From Larus michahellis (taxonomy: Eukaryota > Chordata > Aves > Charadriiformes > Laridae): DNA of 64,000 bases. The DNA is taken from assembly GCF_964199755.1 (NCBI RefSeq), contig NC_133914.1:1674001-1738000 (forward strand), given 5' to 3'. Shown piece by piece: positions 1-10,100 of this stretch. The translations under genes and the position numbers were made by a program. The notes under the pieces are model-generated. The model was not told the origin of the DNA and did no database searches. It saw only the letters and a list, made by a program, of their open reading frames with translations. Numbering within the stretch: the stretch's first letter is position 1; the number at the start of each line of letters is the position of its first letter.

Positions 1-180
1 AGCACTTTGATCTGAAGTTATTTTTTGTTTACTAGCAACAAGGTATTGTAAATACATCTTTGCTGATAATTATAGAGTCTGGGCGCACACCTTAATCCCC
101 ATAAAATATCAGATGCTACAATTTGCCTGATTTAATGAGATTGGAGGCTGATAAGCCGCTGAGGTAAGCTGTAAACTTGG
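1..180. promoter_or_regulatory. AT-rich island, candidate conserved noncoding element
   Basis: About 180 bases of AT-rich, non-repetitive sequence in a strongly GC-rich setting. It contains GATAATTATAG, TTTAATGAG and TAATCC cores of the type bound by homeodomain proteins, and a forkhead-like TTGTTTAC. The left edge is cut by the window. Function is inferred from composition and motifs only. Confidence 0.35.
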
Positions 181-1324
181 GGGGGAGGAGGGAAATGATT
201 GCAAATGTGCTAAAACGCCTTCGTCCTCCTCCTCCTGCCGCTGCCACGTGCCCAGCCCAGGCGCGTGTGCCCAGCCCCACAGCCCCCTGCCCAGCTCCCG
301 GGGTGGGTGCGGGCTGCGCCGCAGCAGCTTCACGCAGGGATGGGCATTTAGGGCAAATGGAGGTTTTTTTTATACCATTTACCTCATTAAAACTCCAAGA
401 GCTGAGAGCAGCACCGAGGCCTCACCGACCCGCCCGGGGGGCTGCAGCCGGGGGCTCTGCCTCGGCACGTTCTGCAGCCCGTGGTCCCCATGCCGGGGAG
501 GGCAGGCAGCATGGCACCGCGGCCCCGGTGCCGGGCTGAGCAGAGGTGCCAGGCTGGGGTGCAGGAAGGTACCTGGGCACACGTGGATGCTCCCGTGACA
601 GCAGCATGCACGGCCGCGTGCCAGCGGAGGTGCGAGGACAGGGTCCCGAGGGGGCACTGCTGCGCTGCCCGGGGAGGTGTGGACACTTGCATCCCACACT
701 GTGCAGGGATGTGCGCGTCTCCATGCATGTCTCCATGCGTGTCTCCATGCGTGTGCAGCCCTGCCTGGCACCACCAGCCACACCAAGGACGAGCTGGGGG
801 GTGTCCGTGCCAGAGGGGGCTTGGCCGGCAGGGAGCTGCAAAGCCAACACCACCCGCCTGCATGTGCATGGCCATGACCTCGCCATCTCCCTCCCCAGAC
901 ACCGGGGTCTGCAGGTCCCGGGTGTCTCCGGGGCGAGGGTCCCCTTCCCGCAGCGGTCGGGGGGGGGGGGCCCTGCCTGGGAAGCAGGAGGCTCCTCCCT
1001 GTAACGAGCAGCACCGTTTCCACAGCAACCTTAAAGGCCTACAGCTGCCGCCTCGCTAACGAACCTGTGCTGGTGGCGTTCCCAGGGGATGCTGAGCCTC
1101 GTCCCCCTGCCCATCACCCCGCCTCGGACCACAGCACCCTCTCCCCCCTACCAGCCCCCAACCTGTCTCCCCCAGCTGGCGCTTTGGCTCATGCACAGGC
1201 CCCCGCCCCCCCTTGCACCGAGGCCCCCAAAAGACGCAGACACCTTGCACCAAGTGGGGCGAGCACCCCCAAACTGTCCCTGCTGCCACCCGGACAGGCG
1301 TGAGGAGCCAGCGGTGACCTACAA

Positions 1325-1470
1325 ATGTCAGGCTGACAGGTTAATTAATTTCCCTCTTCTTCAGGCTGTTATCAGATGGAATAAGACGTCACCTGAGACT
1401 GTTAATTGGGCTAATTATGCCAGTTTCAGATTTTAAATAATTAGTTACTGTTGTCTCCAGCCTTACTTCC
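1325..1470. promoter_or_regulatory. AT-rich island with dense TAAT cores and a CRE-like site
   Basis: A compact AT-rich segment holding TTAATTAATT, TGTTAATTGGGCTAATTAT and AAATAATTAG, a CRE-like GACGTCAC and a GATA-like TTATCAGATGG, all within about 120 bases. Flanks on both sides are GC-rich and repetitive. The density of distinct factor motifs in unique sequence is typical of a vertebrate enhancer core. No alignment could be run. Confidence 0.4.
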
Positions 1471-2219
1471 ACAGTTTTCTAAAAAGGTCAGGTGGTTCCC
1501 AGCTCCTGAAACCCGTGAGACAGGGCAGAGGGACTGTGGCGGAGCCCCAGGCGCACTGAGCCCCCCACACCAGCTGGGGACACTGGGGACAGTGTAGTCC
1601 CCACCAGTACCACAGTGGGAACCCACCTCGTGCTCACACTGGAGCTGGCAGGAGAGGGACATCCTCTGCCTTGAGGCAACGGAAGGAAACCAGGAGAGAC
1701 AGAAGGGGACATGAAAGTAGAGCATGAATGATGGGGGGCTGGGAGGAGCCCTCCCTAGCTCCCTCCTCCCTCCCTCCACCAAAACAGAGATGCCTGCATC
1801 AGGCTGAGCTCCCCCTGCCAGCCCGAGCCACAGCAACCCCCCCCAGCAGCACCCAGGTGCCCCCAGGTACCTAATTCCTCCTTGTTCGAGGGCAGACTCC
1901 CCAAGGAAAAAATCTCAGCCTGGCATTTTCAGCAAACGTGACTGCCCCGCGGGGTTTCCCGGCTGTTCGGCACGGAGATGCACACCATTCTCATGGGACA
2001 CTGGGCAGGAGTGCAGGCACATGGGCAGCAATGGCCTACAAAGGGTCATGGGGGCCAAAGCGATACCTGGTGTCCATGGGCTCCCCGCAGGAACCACCCC
2101 ATCCAGGACATTGGCAGAAAGGTGGGTGCCTGCCCAGGTGGCACATGCAGGGCAGAGGGACAAGGTGAGCCAGCTTAGCCCCCTGCCTCATCCTCTCAAG
2201 GAACACCATGCTTTCCCAC

Positions 2220-2355
2220 AGCCTCATCCCCTGCTATTAATAGCCTTCACTAGCCTCCTCGGGAGCCATTTGCATATTTGATTGCAACTCCAAGGCGGGG
2301 CAGGGCCCTTCAATCAGCCGCTCCCGCAGCCTCATTTGCATGGTTTGACATTTTG
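2220..2355. promoter_or_regulatory. Island with two octamer (POU) motifs
   Basis: Two exact ATTTGCAT octamers lie in the same orientation at 2268-2275 and 2334-2341, 66 bases apart. A perfect 12-base palindrome GCTATTAATAGC lies upstream at 2233-2244. A CAATCAG element lies between the octamers. ATTTGCAT is the consensus of POU-domain factors (Oct and Brn classes). Function as an enhancer is inferred. Confidence 0.4.
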
Positions 2356-2929
2356 TGCTGGGAGCACTGGCACCGTGGTTGGGAACATGGTTCCAGGGGC
2401 AGAGGTGGCTACAGTGTCCCCAGCCAGCAGTGCTGCCCCGGGGACACCACATCGGTCACCCCGCGCCCAGTTGGGTGCACCAAGCAGAGCCGGCAGCACC
2501 TCTCCAGCCTGCCCCAAACCTGGCAGGGCGTGATGGAGCCTTGGTGGCCTGTGTCCCCAGGCGGCCTGCTCTGCCCTGCCCCACTCGCCAGCCCAACTCG
2601 TGGCGCCCGGTCCCCGTCCGACCTGCACAGCGGGACAATCAGCGGTGCCCGGAGGCGGCAGGCCATGCCCAGCCCGGCAGCCAGGGCGTGGGGTGGCAGC
2701 CACGGCCACGGATCGGCCTCCCGTCCCGCCAGCCCTGTCTGGAGCTGCCGCACATCAAAGGCCGGGGCGGGCCGGGACGTCCCCAGGGACGTCCCCAGGG
2801 GGACCCCGAGCCCCAGCGCGCCCATCGCAGCCCGGGGGGACCGAGGGGCCGGGACACGCTGCCCTTGTCCCGTCCGGACACGCGGCGCGGGGGGATCAGC
2901 ACCGCGGACAGCGTCCGCCCGCCGCCACC

Positions 2930-3062
2930 AGCGCCACCAAGGCCAGCGCCACGCCACCGCCGCGGCCACCGCCATGGCCACTATGGCCACCGCTGCCACT
3001 GTGACTACTACTGCCACTGTGGCCACCACTGACACCAGCACCACCACTGACACGAGCGCCAC
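2930..3062. repeat. Degenerate CCA/ACT triplet repeat
   Basis: Roughly 130 bases made of imperfect CCA, ACT and GCC triplets (for example GCCACTGTGACTACTACTGC). All three frames stay open for much of it, which is why it looks coding. I read it as a degenerate triplet microsatellite, not a gene. Confidence 0.6.
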
Positions 3063-4498
3063 CGCGCCGCCCGGCAGCCCCCGCTGCAGACAGCCGCCCC
3101 ACAGCCCCAGGCCAGGGACGCGCCAGGTGGCGGCAGGAGGAGCCGGGCGGCTCCTGTGCCCCGGGCAGACACGGCCGTGGGCTGTGTCCTGGGATGCCCT
3201 CGCTTCCCCCTGGCTCTTGGCATCGCTTGGCAGGAAAAAACAACCTGAGGTGAAGCGTGAGACCGAGCCTGAAGATGGCGGGGATCAGGTGTGGGCTCTG
3301 CTACTTCTCTCCCTCCTGCCTCAGTTTCCCCTCCAAGAAAACACACCGGAGAACACAGGCTCTCCTCATGGAGAGGAAAGGCGGTGGGGGAAAACCACGG
3401 AGAGGTATGGAGGGACCCAACTGCCACTGTGACTGTGCCAAGGAGAGAACCAAAGACAAGCAGGGCTCGAAGCACAGATGTCGGCACCGGCTGTGCCGCT
3501 CGCCAGCAGCGGGGCCGTCTGGCAGGCAGGCAGGCAGATCCAGGGCTCCCCAGCTCCATCCATAGGCCAACACACTGACACGACAGAGGGGATCATGTCC
3601 CTTGCACACATGGAGGTGCAGCCCTGACCCACTCCCCACACTGCTGGGACACGCTCGGTGCGGCTGCCTTAGGACTCTGCTCCCTGCTCTACAGCGGGGT
3701 AGGAAAAGCCCTCCAGGACACAACGAGCAGGCAAATGAACACCCACCTCACAGGGTCTCAGGCAAGGCTGGCACATCCCCTCACTTCTGAGCGTACAGCA
3801 AAGCCTCCCCTGTGCACAGCCCCCTCCCAGCTGGCCACGGCCCCCCATGCTGCACGGCTCGGGGACAGGCAGCACAGCGTGGCCCCGTGCGGAGCTGGGC
3901 CAGGAGCAATGGTGTCCCCACCTCCCTCATCTTGAGACCACCGTGTCCCTAGGGCTCAGCGCACCGTGCCCCCAGGGGTGAGCTCAGCTCAGGCACAGCC
4001 CACCCTGCGACTCAGCACGCACAGCCCCAGCGCACGCTGCCCCAGTGCCTGCAGCCTCCGGCCCCAGTAGACGCAGCCCCCGGCCCAGCACAGGGCTGCA
4101 GAGAAAGGGAGGAGAGACCGCTGGGCTGGGAGCTCCCCATCCCGGCCGGGAGAGCTTCAAGGCTGTGCCGAGGCTTGTCTGGGCGAGGGCTGGCCGGGAG
4201 CCATACGCTGCACACCGAGACGAGGAGGTGGCTGCCAGGGAGGAGGACTCGGCCAGGAAAGGGTTAGGAGCAGCTCCGCGGGGGTGTGGGCTGCCTGGGG
4301 TCTCCCACTCTGCCCGGGATGGAGGGGACTCAGCTGCCCCCATCAGTGCATCCGCTGCACTGGCACCGCTGGGCACAAAGCGGGGCTCTCCCGGGAGAGG
4401 GGGTCTGCAAGGCATGGACCCCCCGCCCCGGCACAGAGCCAGCCCCGCTCCCCTCCCGCCTGGCAGCCCCTTCCCCGGCCCCCGCCGCCCCACTCACC

Positions 4499-4720
4499 CT
4501 GCCACCGCCGCTAAGCCATGAAGTTGGCCACCTGGGCTCGGGAGGACGGAAGCGGCGCGGCGGCTGGATTCGCTCTCTTCCTGCCAAATCCCTGCGGGCT
4601 GCCCATGCCGCGGCCAGGCCGCGCAGCGAGCGTCCCTGGGGTCACGGCCACCCGCGGCAGCGGCCACGCTCTCGGTGCCCGGGCCAACACCGGCACCTTC
4701 CAGCCGGCGAGAGAGGCGGT
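4499..4720 (-). other. Candidate untranslated exon ending in a consensus donor (CpG-rich)
   Basis: On the minus strand a CpG-rich segment runs into GGTGGCAG|GTGAGTGG, a perfect match to the vertebrate 5' splice site, with the exon's last base at 4499. The segment carries only a two-codon open frame (Met-Ala-stop) close to the donor, so if it is an exon it is 5' untranslated. The upstream end is a guess from the CpG content. It could be a first or second noncoding exon of the next minus-strand gene to the left; DLGAP3 is the syntenic candidate. No transcript evidence is available. Confidence 0.3.
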
Positions 4721-4849
4721 GGCGGAGCCGGCGCCCCCGCGCGCTCGGGACACACCCCCGCGCGCTCCCGCCACCCCCGTGCGCAGCCACGCACCCACGG
4801 GAAGGGACTGCCCACGCCAGCAGCGCCCGCACGCCCACGCACCGCACCG

Positions 4850-5045
4850 CACGCACCGCCGCATCGCCACGCGGACGGACAGACACGCAGCCCCGCGCGG
4901 ACGGACGGAGACGCGGCCACACACGCACGGACGGACACACACAGCCACGCACAACCAGACCGACACACGGCCCTGCAAGCCCGGACAGACACACGGCCAC
5001 ACACACACAGACGGACGCATGGCCCTGCACACCCAACGGCCAATC
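4850..5045. repeat. Degenerate ACGG/ACAG/CACA simple-repeat tract
   Basis: Imperfect runs of GGACGGACAGACACG-like and ACACACGGCCACACACAC sequence spread over about 200 bases. The unit is not constant enough to call a minisatellite. The complementary motif (CTGTCCGTCC) builds the larger array in ZMYM4 intron 1, but I take this as the same type of simple repeat arising twice. Confidence 0.5.
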
Positions 5046-6524
5046 CGCACTGTTGCATCCCCGTGCACCTGGATGGCCCCGCGCACCCGGCTGCTCCCGC
5101 ACCGCTGCAGCGCTGTGCACCCCGCACCCCCACCGCTCCCACCCCACAGCCTCCCCACGCCCCCCCCCGCCCACCCACCCACTCCTCAGCACCCTGCAGG
5201 CACCTGCGCGCAGCCCTTGCCCCCACCAGCCCCCCACACGCCCACCCCCCTGACACCCACTGGCACCCTGCGTGGGGCCATCCCCTCTCCCCCTACCCAG
5301 AGCGGGCCCGGGGCAGCCCGGAGCAGACGCGTGTCATGACATGAAATGCCGAGACCATTTCTCAGCTTGGCCACACTGACAGTACCAACCCAGGGTGCAC
5401 CAACCGCCATGGGGTCTCACCCTGACCCGCTGGCTGGGGACGCCGACCTGGCCGAGCTGCGCCATCGTGGCAGGGACAGCCACATCCAAGACATGCAGCG
5501 TATCCCCAGTAACAACCAGTTCACCATCCCCAAACCGAGGGGTCTGACGCCCCCAGTCCCGCCACAGCCCCTCCAGCCCCTTGGGGAGACGGGCACTGCC
5601 CCGGGTCAAGACCACAGCGCTGGGGCTGGGACACCAGCAGGTCCCCTGCCAGGCATCGCGTTGGGATTCAGTACCTTCAGCTTTCGCAGTCCTCTCGCTC
5701 CGAAGCGGCACCCCCACACGCCCACAGACAGGCTGTTCTGCTCTGCTCTGCCCACCAAAAACTTCAGCTAATTCCCAGCCCAAACGGCTCCCGGCCCTGC
5801 CGGGGAAGAGGGCCAGGCAAGCAGCGAGGCTCCTACCACCGCCTGCCGCCCAACGCTGACGGTTTAAGGCCAAACAGACCCTTGGTGAAACACCGAGCGC
5901 TGGCAACCACGCCACAAACATCTGCTCTTCCAACGGCATCGTGATTCACAGGCTATTAATTGGGGCTTGGCAGCACTGGGAAGTGTTTGCATCCCCTGGC
6001 TTCGCGCAGAGCCACAACTCGCTGCCGATGAGGTCCGGGTGCCGGGGAAGGAGCCAAACCCAGCAATGCATCGGCCGCAGCGGAGCTGTGCCAGGACGGG
6101 CACATGGGGCACAGTGCCCAGCTCCCGCACCAGCCGCCCGGCCCGGCAGGAGCAGCACAGAATGAGCCCCGGGAAAACAGCAGCAGCAGCGGCCATGACG
6201 CTGTGTGCTGGCGGGGAGCAGTCGGCATCACCGGCACAGCACCACCGCGCCACACGGCAGCCCCAGCTCCTGCCGGTCCCGGCATTGGCTCCCACCCGGC
6301 AGCGCGTGGCAGGTCTGTGGGTGCTGGTGATGCTCTTGCAAGTGCCCAGCTCCGCACAGCGCTGTGTTTTTGTAGGGTTTCCCGGCTCCCTCCGCGTGTG
6401 GCCACTCGCTCCCCGAGGCACCGGCATCGCCCATCGCCACGGCGTCGAGGTGAAGCGCAGAGCAGCACCCTGCTCGGGCAGCACCAGACAAAGGCTGTGA
6501 GAAGCCTCCTCCAACGACAGCCAA

Positions 6525-6775
6525 GAGAAATCTGAATTCAGGAGCTGATTAGAAAGCATGTCATGGCTCCTTCCTGCTTCAGCATTTGGTGAGGAGTGAG
6601 CTGGGGAGGGGGACGTGGAAAATCTAATTAGGATTGAGGGCAGGTTGTAGAGGCGCTGACACGGAGTTGCGGGAGCACAGCTGCTGGAGGGAGGGGGACA
6701 CCGGGCGCCCACAGCACCCCCGGCCCCACGGAAACGGGGAAAGTACAAATTAATTCTCCTTAATCTGATGGGCAC
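6525..6775. promoter_or_regulatory. AT-rich islands with TAAT cores
   Basis: Two short AT-rich patches around 6525-6655 and 6735-6775 contain CTGATTAG, AATCTAATTAGGATT and AAATTAATTCTCCTTAATC within otherwise GC-rich DNA. They resemble the other islands in the first 12 kb and are candidate homeodomain-responsive elements. Inferred from composition and motif content alone. Confidence 0.3.
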
Positions 6776-7534
6776 TTGCTCTGCTGCCACGTGCTGCCAC
6801 CGCTGCTGGCAGAGAGCAGCCCGGCCTGCCCACGGCTTGGCTCGCTTGCCCGTGGTGGCTGTGTCCCCTCTGTCCCCCCAAGGCCGATGCTGCGTGGCCC
6901 CAGCGCGCTGGGCAGAGCAGGGGGGGCAGAAGGGGCTCGATCCTGCCCAGCAGAGGGGAGGTAAGCATGGGGTGCAGGCGCTGGGAGTCCAGCCCCCTCC
7001 TTCATCCCCGGGTGGCCCCCCCCTGGGCTGTTGCTCGCTGCCATTGAGACGGCCACAATCCCAGGCCACAGAGCACTTCAGCAGCACAGGCTTCACCCCC
7101 AGCTCTTGGGGACAGCAGAGCCCCGAGGCCACACTGAAGGGCACTACACCGGGTCGGTGGCACTGGGCATTGCTCCCCGTCCCCTTGCCTTCCACTGGCA
7201 CCTGCCATGCCCCGTGCCACCTGTACCGCGGGGACGTCCTCCCCACTGTGAGGAAGGCAGGCAGCCACCTCCATCCACCCCCCATCACCAGGATGTCCCC
7301 CCAGGACACATCCAACGCGCGCACCCCTGGCCACCAGCCCTCCCCGCGAGTCCCCCGGCTGCCGGCACGTCTCGCCTGCTATTCTTAGCTCTCCGGCGCT
7401 GCGCTCTCCCGGCAATGGCACCGTATATTACTATTATTGCTGGCTGCCAACGTCTTGAAGCAGGCAGCCAGGATCGTGGTGGGGCTTCCACACCCCTGGT
7501 GACCTGTCATTCGGTCCCTGCCAGGCCCCAGTCT

Positions 7535-7845
7535 TCAACAGGCTATTTCAGGAAATCCAATTTGATGGGCAGAAGGAGCACAAGCCACACGTTCAGCTCC
7601 GGAGCCGGATCCAGGCTCCTCATGTCGCCACTCAGATCCAGATCTTCGCTTCACCCGTGATGGCAATAAGGGCCAAGAGTCACCTTTGGCTCCAGATCCA
7701 AATTTCTGCCTGGGTGGGATCCAGGGTTTCGGATCAGCTTGTCGGAGAGACACAAGCATCTGCAAAACCTGGATCTGGAGCCCCAGCCCCAGCAGCAGCA
7801 GCATCACCTGGGTACAAGACCCCAGCGTGGGGCCGGATCCTGCCC
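7535..7845. other. Segment with clustered GATCC-type motifs
   Basis: Seven GGATCCAG- or AGATCCAG-like motifs lie within about 240 bases in both orientations, with near-exact CCGGATCCAGG, AGATCCAGATC and GGGATCCAGGG. Spacing is irregular, so this is not a tandem repeat. It may be a motif cluster or a decayed repeat. I cannot assign a function. Confidence 0.3.
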
Positions 7846-9339
7846 TCGTGGGGAGGCAGGTCCATGGGGACCTACCACCAGCCTCCTGCCTCCTGCACGG
7901 CCGCGTGTCCCTCAGGCCCCGGCACGGCTCTGCCCTGTACTCACGATGGGGAGGCTGAAGGAAAGGCCCCCCCAGGGACCCCCAGCCTGGGCTCCCCACC
8001 GCTCTCTGCTCCCTCCCCGCACCCTGCCCAGGCTGCCAGCGGCCAGGCCCGGCAGGAGGGCTGGGTGCTGCTCCTCCAGCCCACACGGCACAAGCCCTCG
8101 CACTCAGGAGGGAGATTTGGGCACTGAGGGCTCGGCACCAACTTGCCCAGGCTGGATGGGGACGCCATGGTTGTGTCACCCCGCTTCCCACAGCAGGGAT
8201 GCCCAGAGCCAGTCCTGGTGCCCGGGCTCGGTGGGGTAACAATGCCCAAGGCAGCCCCAAACATGGCTCCCACCCCCATTACCCTGCTCTCACCACCCCT
8301 ACAGCCAGGAGGGGCCCCTCCAGCTCAGACGCTCCATGGTCACTTTGATGGCTATTTTTTCCCTCGTGGCCCTACTGGCGCTTGAATAAATGCTTTGAAA
8401 AGGCTGATGTGTCTCCTTCCAGCCTCCCGAGCATGGCCATGCCCGTCTCCCAGTGCCCGGCCCCCGGCTCCTTCTCCCAGCAGACGGGGTCCTCGAGGGG
8501 TGGGAACCACGGACGAGTGCGGGAGGACACTGGGAGCACAGAGACGAGGAGCCGAGATAGACGGGAAATGACATCCATTTTCTAAGGGAGAATCTGCACT
8601 GCTGGCCGGATCCTGCCCCGATTTACACCAAGGGAGGCCTTCTGCTCCCAGCCTGGACTCCTGCAGGGGCAACCGGTACCCAACGGCCCTGCTCTGTCCC
8701 TTCCTGCCCACTCGGGGCTTCGTGCCTGGCCCCGGGAGCTGGCAGGGACCCACTGCCGGCAGCACTGCCCTGCACCCCAGAAGGGTGGTGACGTGCAGGG
8801 CTGGATGTCACGGGATGGAGAGAGACAAGCGGTCCCAGCGCCAACTTGCTCTGCAGGTTTGGCACGGGCTGGAGGGACCAGACAGGCTCCTCCAACAAAA
8901 CCCAACCGTCCGGGAGAAGGAAGGCAATGAGACGAGAGAGACACCCCGACCGGGGCCCCTGCCTGCCAGGCTGGGTTGCACCACGGAGCCTGGATCCGCG
9001 GTGAGAGTCACCGCTCGGCTCACGCTCTGTGCCAGCTCCCAGCACCCGCCGGCAGCCCTGGAACCACACCGGCCTGGCCGGGACATGGCTCCTGCACCCA
9101 GTGCCAACCCTTACCTGCCGCACAGCGTGGCGAGAGGGGAGACCACCGGGCTGGGGAGGGGTCCTGGGCCTGCCCAACCCTGGCCCGAGCCCTTCGCAGC
9201 AGGAGGGAGCCAGGATGGCTGGTGTCGCCTTCCGGGGCTGAGAGCCCCCTCCCCAACGCACCAGGAGATGGGGGATGCCCGCGCCCCTTCTCCCGCACCC
9301 GCCGGGGGATCCCGAGCGGCGCTGGCTGAGCCGAGCACC

Positions 9340-10100
9340 GCGGTGCCGGTGAGATGCCCCCAGCCATTTTGCCATCTCCCCCCGCTCCCCCCCAGCACCC
9401 GCTCGGCGGCGATGGATGGGTCCCCGGGCGACGCGTCCCGTCCCCGGGGGGTCTGTCCCACACCGCCCCGACGCCCCGTCGGGGATAGCCCCCCCACCCC
9501 CCCCCACCGCGGCTCCCCCCGGGACCGAGGCCCCCGCCCGCCCGGCGATGCCCCGGGGCCACCGGTCTGCGCGGGCAGTACCGGGACAACGGCCCCCCGC
9601 GTCCGCATCCCGCCGCCCCCGCCGCTCTTACCCCGCTCCCGCCGCCTACATCCTCCGGCCGCTGCCGGGCGGTTCCCCGACGGCCCGGCCCGGTTGGTAC
9701 CGGCGCTGCTCGGCGGGGCTGGGTCGGTCCCGGCTGGGTCGGTGCCGGCGCGGCCCGGGCCGGCGCCCCGCGCGTGGGAGCGCGGCGGGCGGCAGCATGC
9801 GAGTGGCGGCGGCCCCGCAGTGCAGCGCGGATGGGCGCGGAGCGGCGCGGATGGAGCGGGGCCGCCGCCGCGGCGCAGGCAAGACACGGCGGTGGATTTT
9901 CCCCGGGAGTCAGAGCGGGCGGCGGCGGCGGCGGCGCAAGATGGCTCCGATGCGGCTCTGCCGCCGCCTCCCGGCGCCCCGGGACCCCCGGCCCGCAGCG
10001 GGGGGAGCCGCGGGGGCCGGGCGTGGGGCCGGGGAGCTGCCCACCGTGGGGCACGCAGCGTGGGTTCTGCCCCACCGGGACAAGCGGTACCCACCCCTGG
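9340..10100. promoter_or_regulatory. CpG island
   Basis: The densest CpG stretch of the left arm, with GC boxes, poly-GCC runs and a YY1-like CAAGATGGC at about 9938. It has the look of a promoter CpG island. On the minus strand a consensus donor sits at 9631-9630, so a minus-strand first exon could start within the island. No coding sequence is supported. The next minus-strand gene is outside the window. Confidence 0.5.
9632..9960 (-). other. Candidate untranslated first exon in CpG island
   Basis: Reading the minus strand through the CpG island gives a segment without a convincing open frame that ends at GGGAGCGGG|GTAAGAGC, an acceptable 5' splice site with the exon's last base at 9632. 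The 5' end is set roughly at the YY1-like motif. Together with the similar donor at 4498 this suggests alternative untranslated exons of a minus-strand gene to the left. No transcript data support it here. Confidence 0.25.

Larger units (their letters stand above)
1..9300. other. GC-rich intergenic region with AT-rich islands
   Basis: I see no coding exon that can be supported here. Long open frames occur on both strands, but they are low-complexity Pro/Ala/Gly/Arg readings of GC-rich DNA, overlap each other in several frames and match no family I know. The stretch is punctuated by short AT-rich islands with homeodomain-type cores (listed separately), a CpG-rich segment at about 4.45-4.95 kb and several simple repeats. 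By synteny it should lie upstream of, or within the 5' untranslated part of, the minus-strand gene DLGAP3; that is inference from gene order, not seen in the sequence. Confidence 0.6.

Noticed and set aside
719-755. Triple CTCCATGCGTGT repeat
   Set aside because: Too short to call anything more than a three-copy simple repeat.
2278-3432. Long plus-strand open frame of 384 codons
   Set aside because: Low-complexity Pro/Ala/Thr/Arg translation of GC-rich DNA and a triplet repeat. Other frames on both strands are also open, and no family is recognisable.
4286-5344. Long plus-strand open frame through the CpG-rich segment
   Set aside because: His/Thr/Pro/Arg-rich reading of a simple-repeat tract, with equally long frames on the other strand.
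5864-7324. 486-codon minus-strand open frame
   Set aside because: No domain or family signature, amino-acid use follows GC content, and AT-rich regulatory-like islands run through it.
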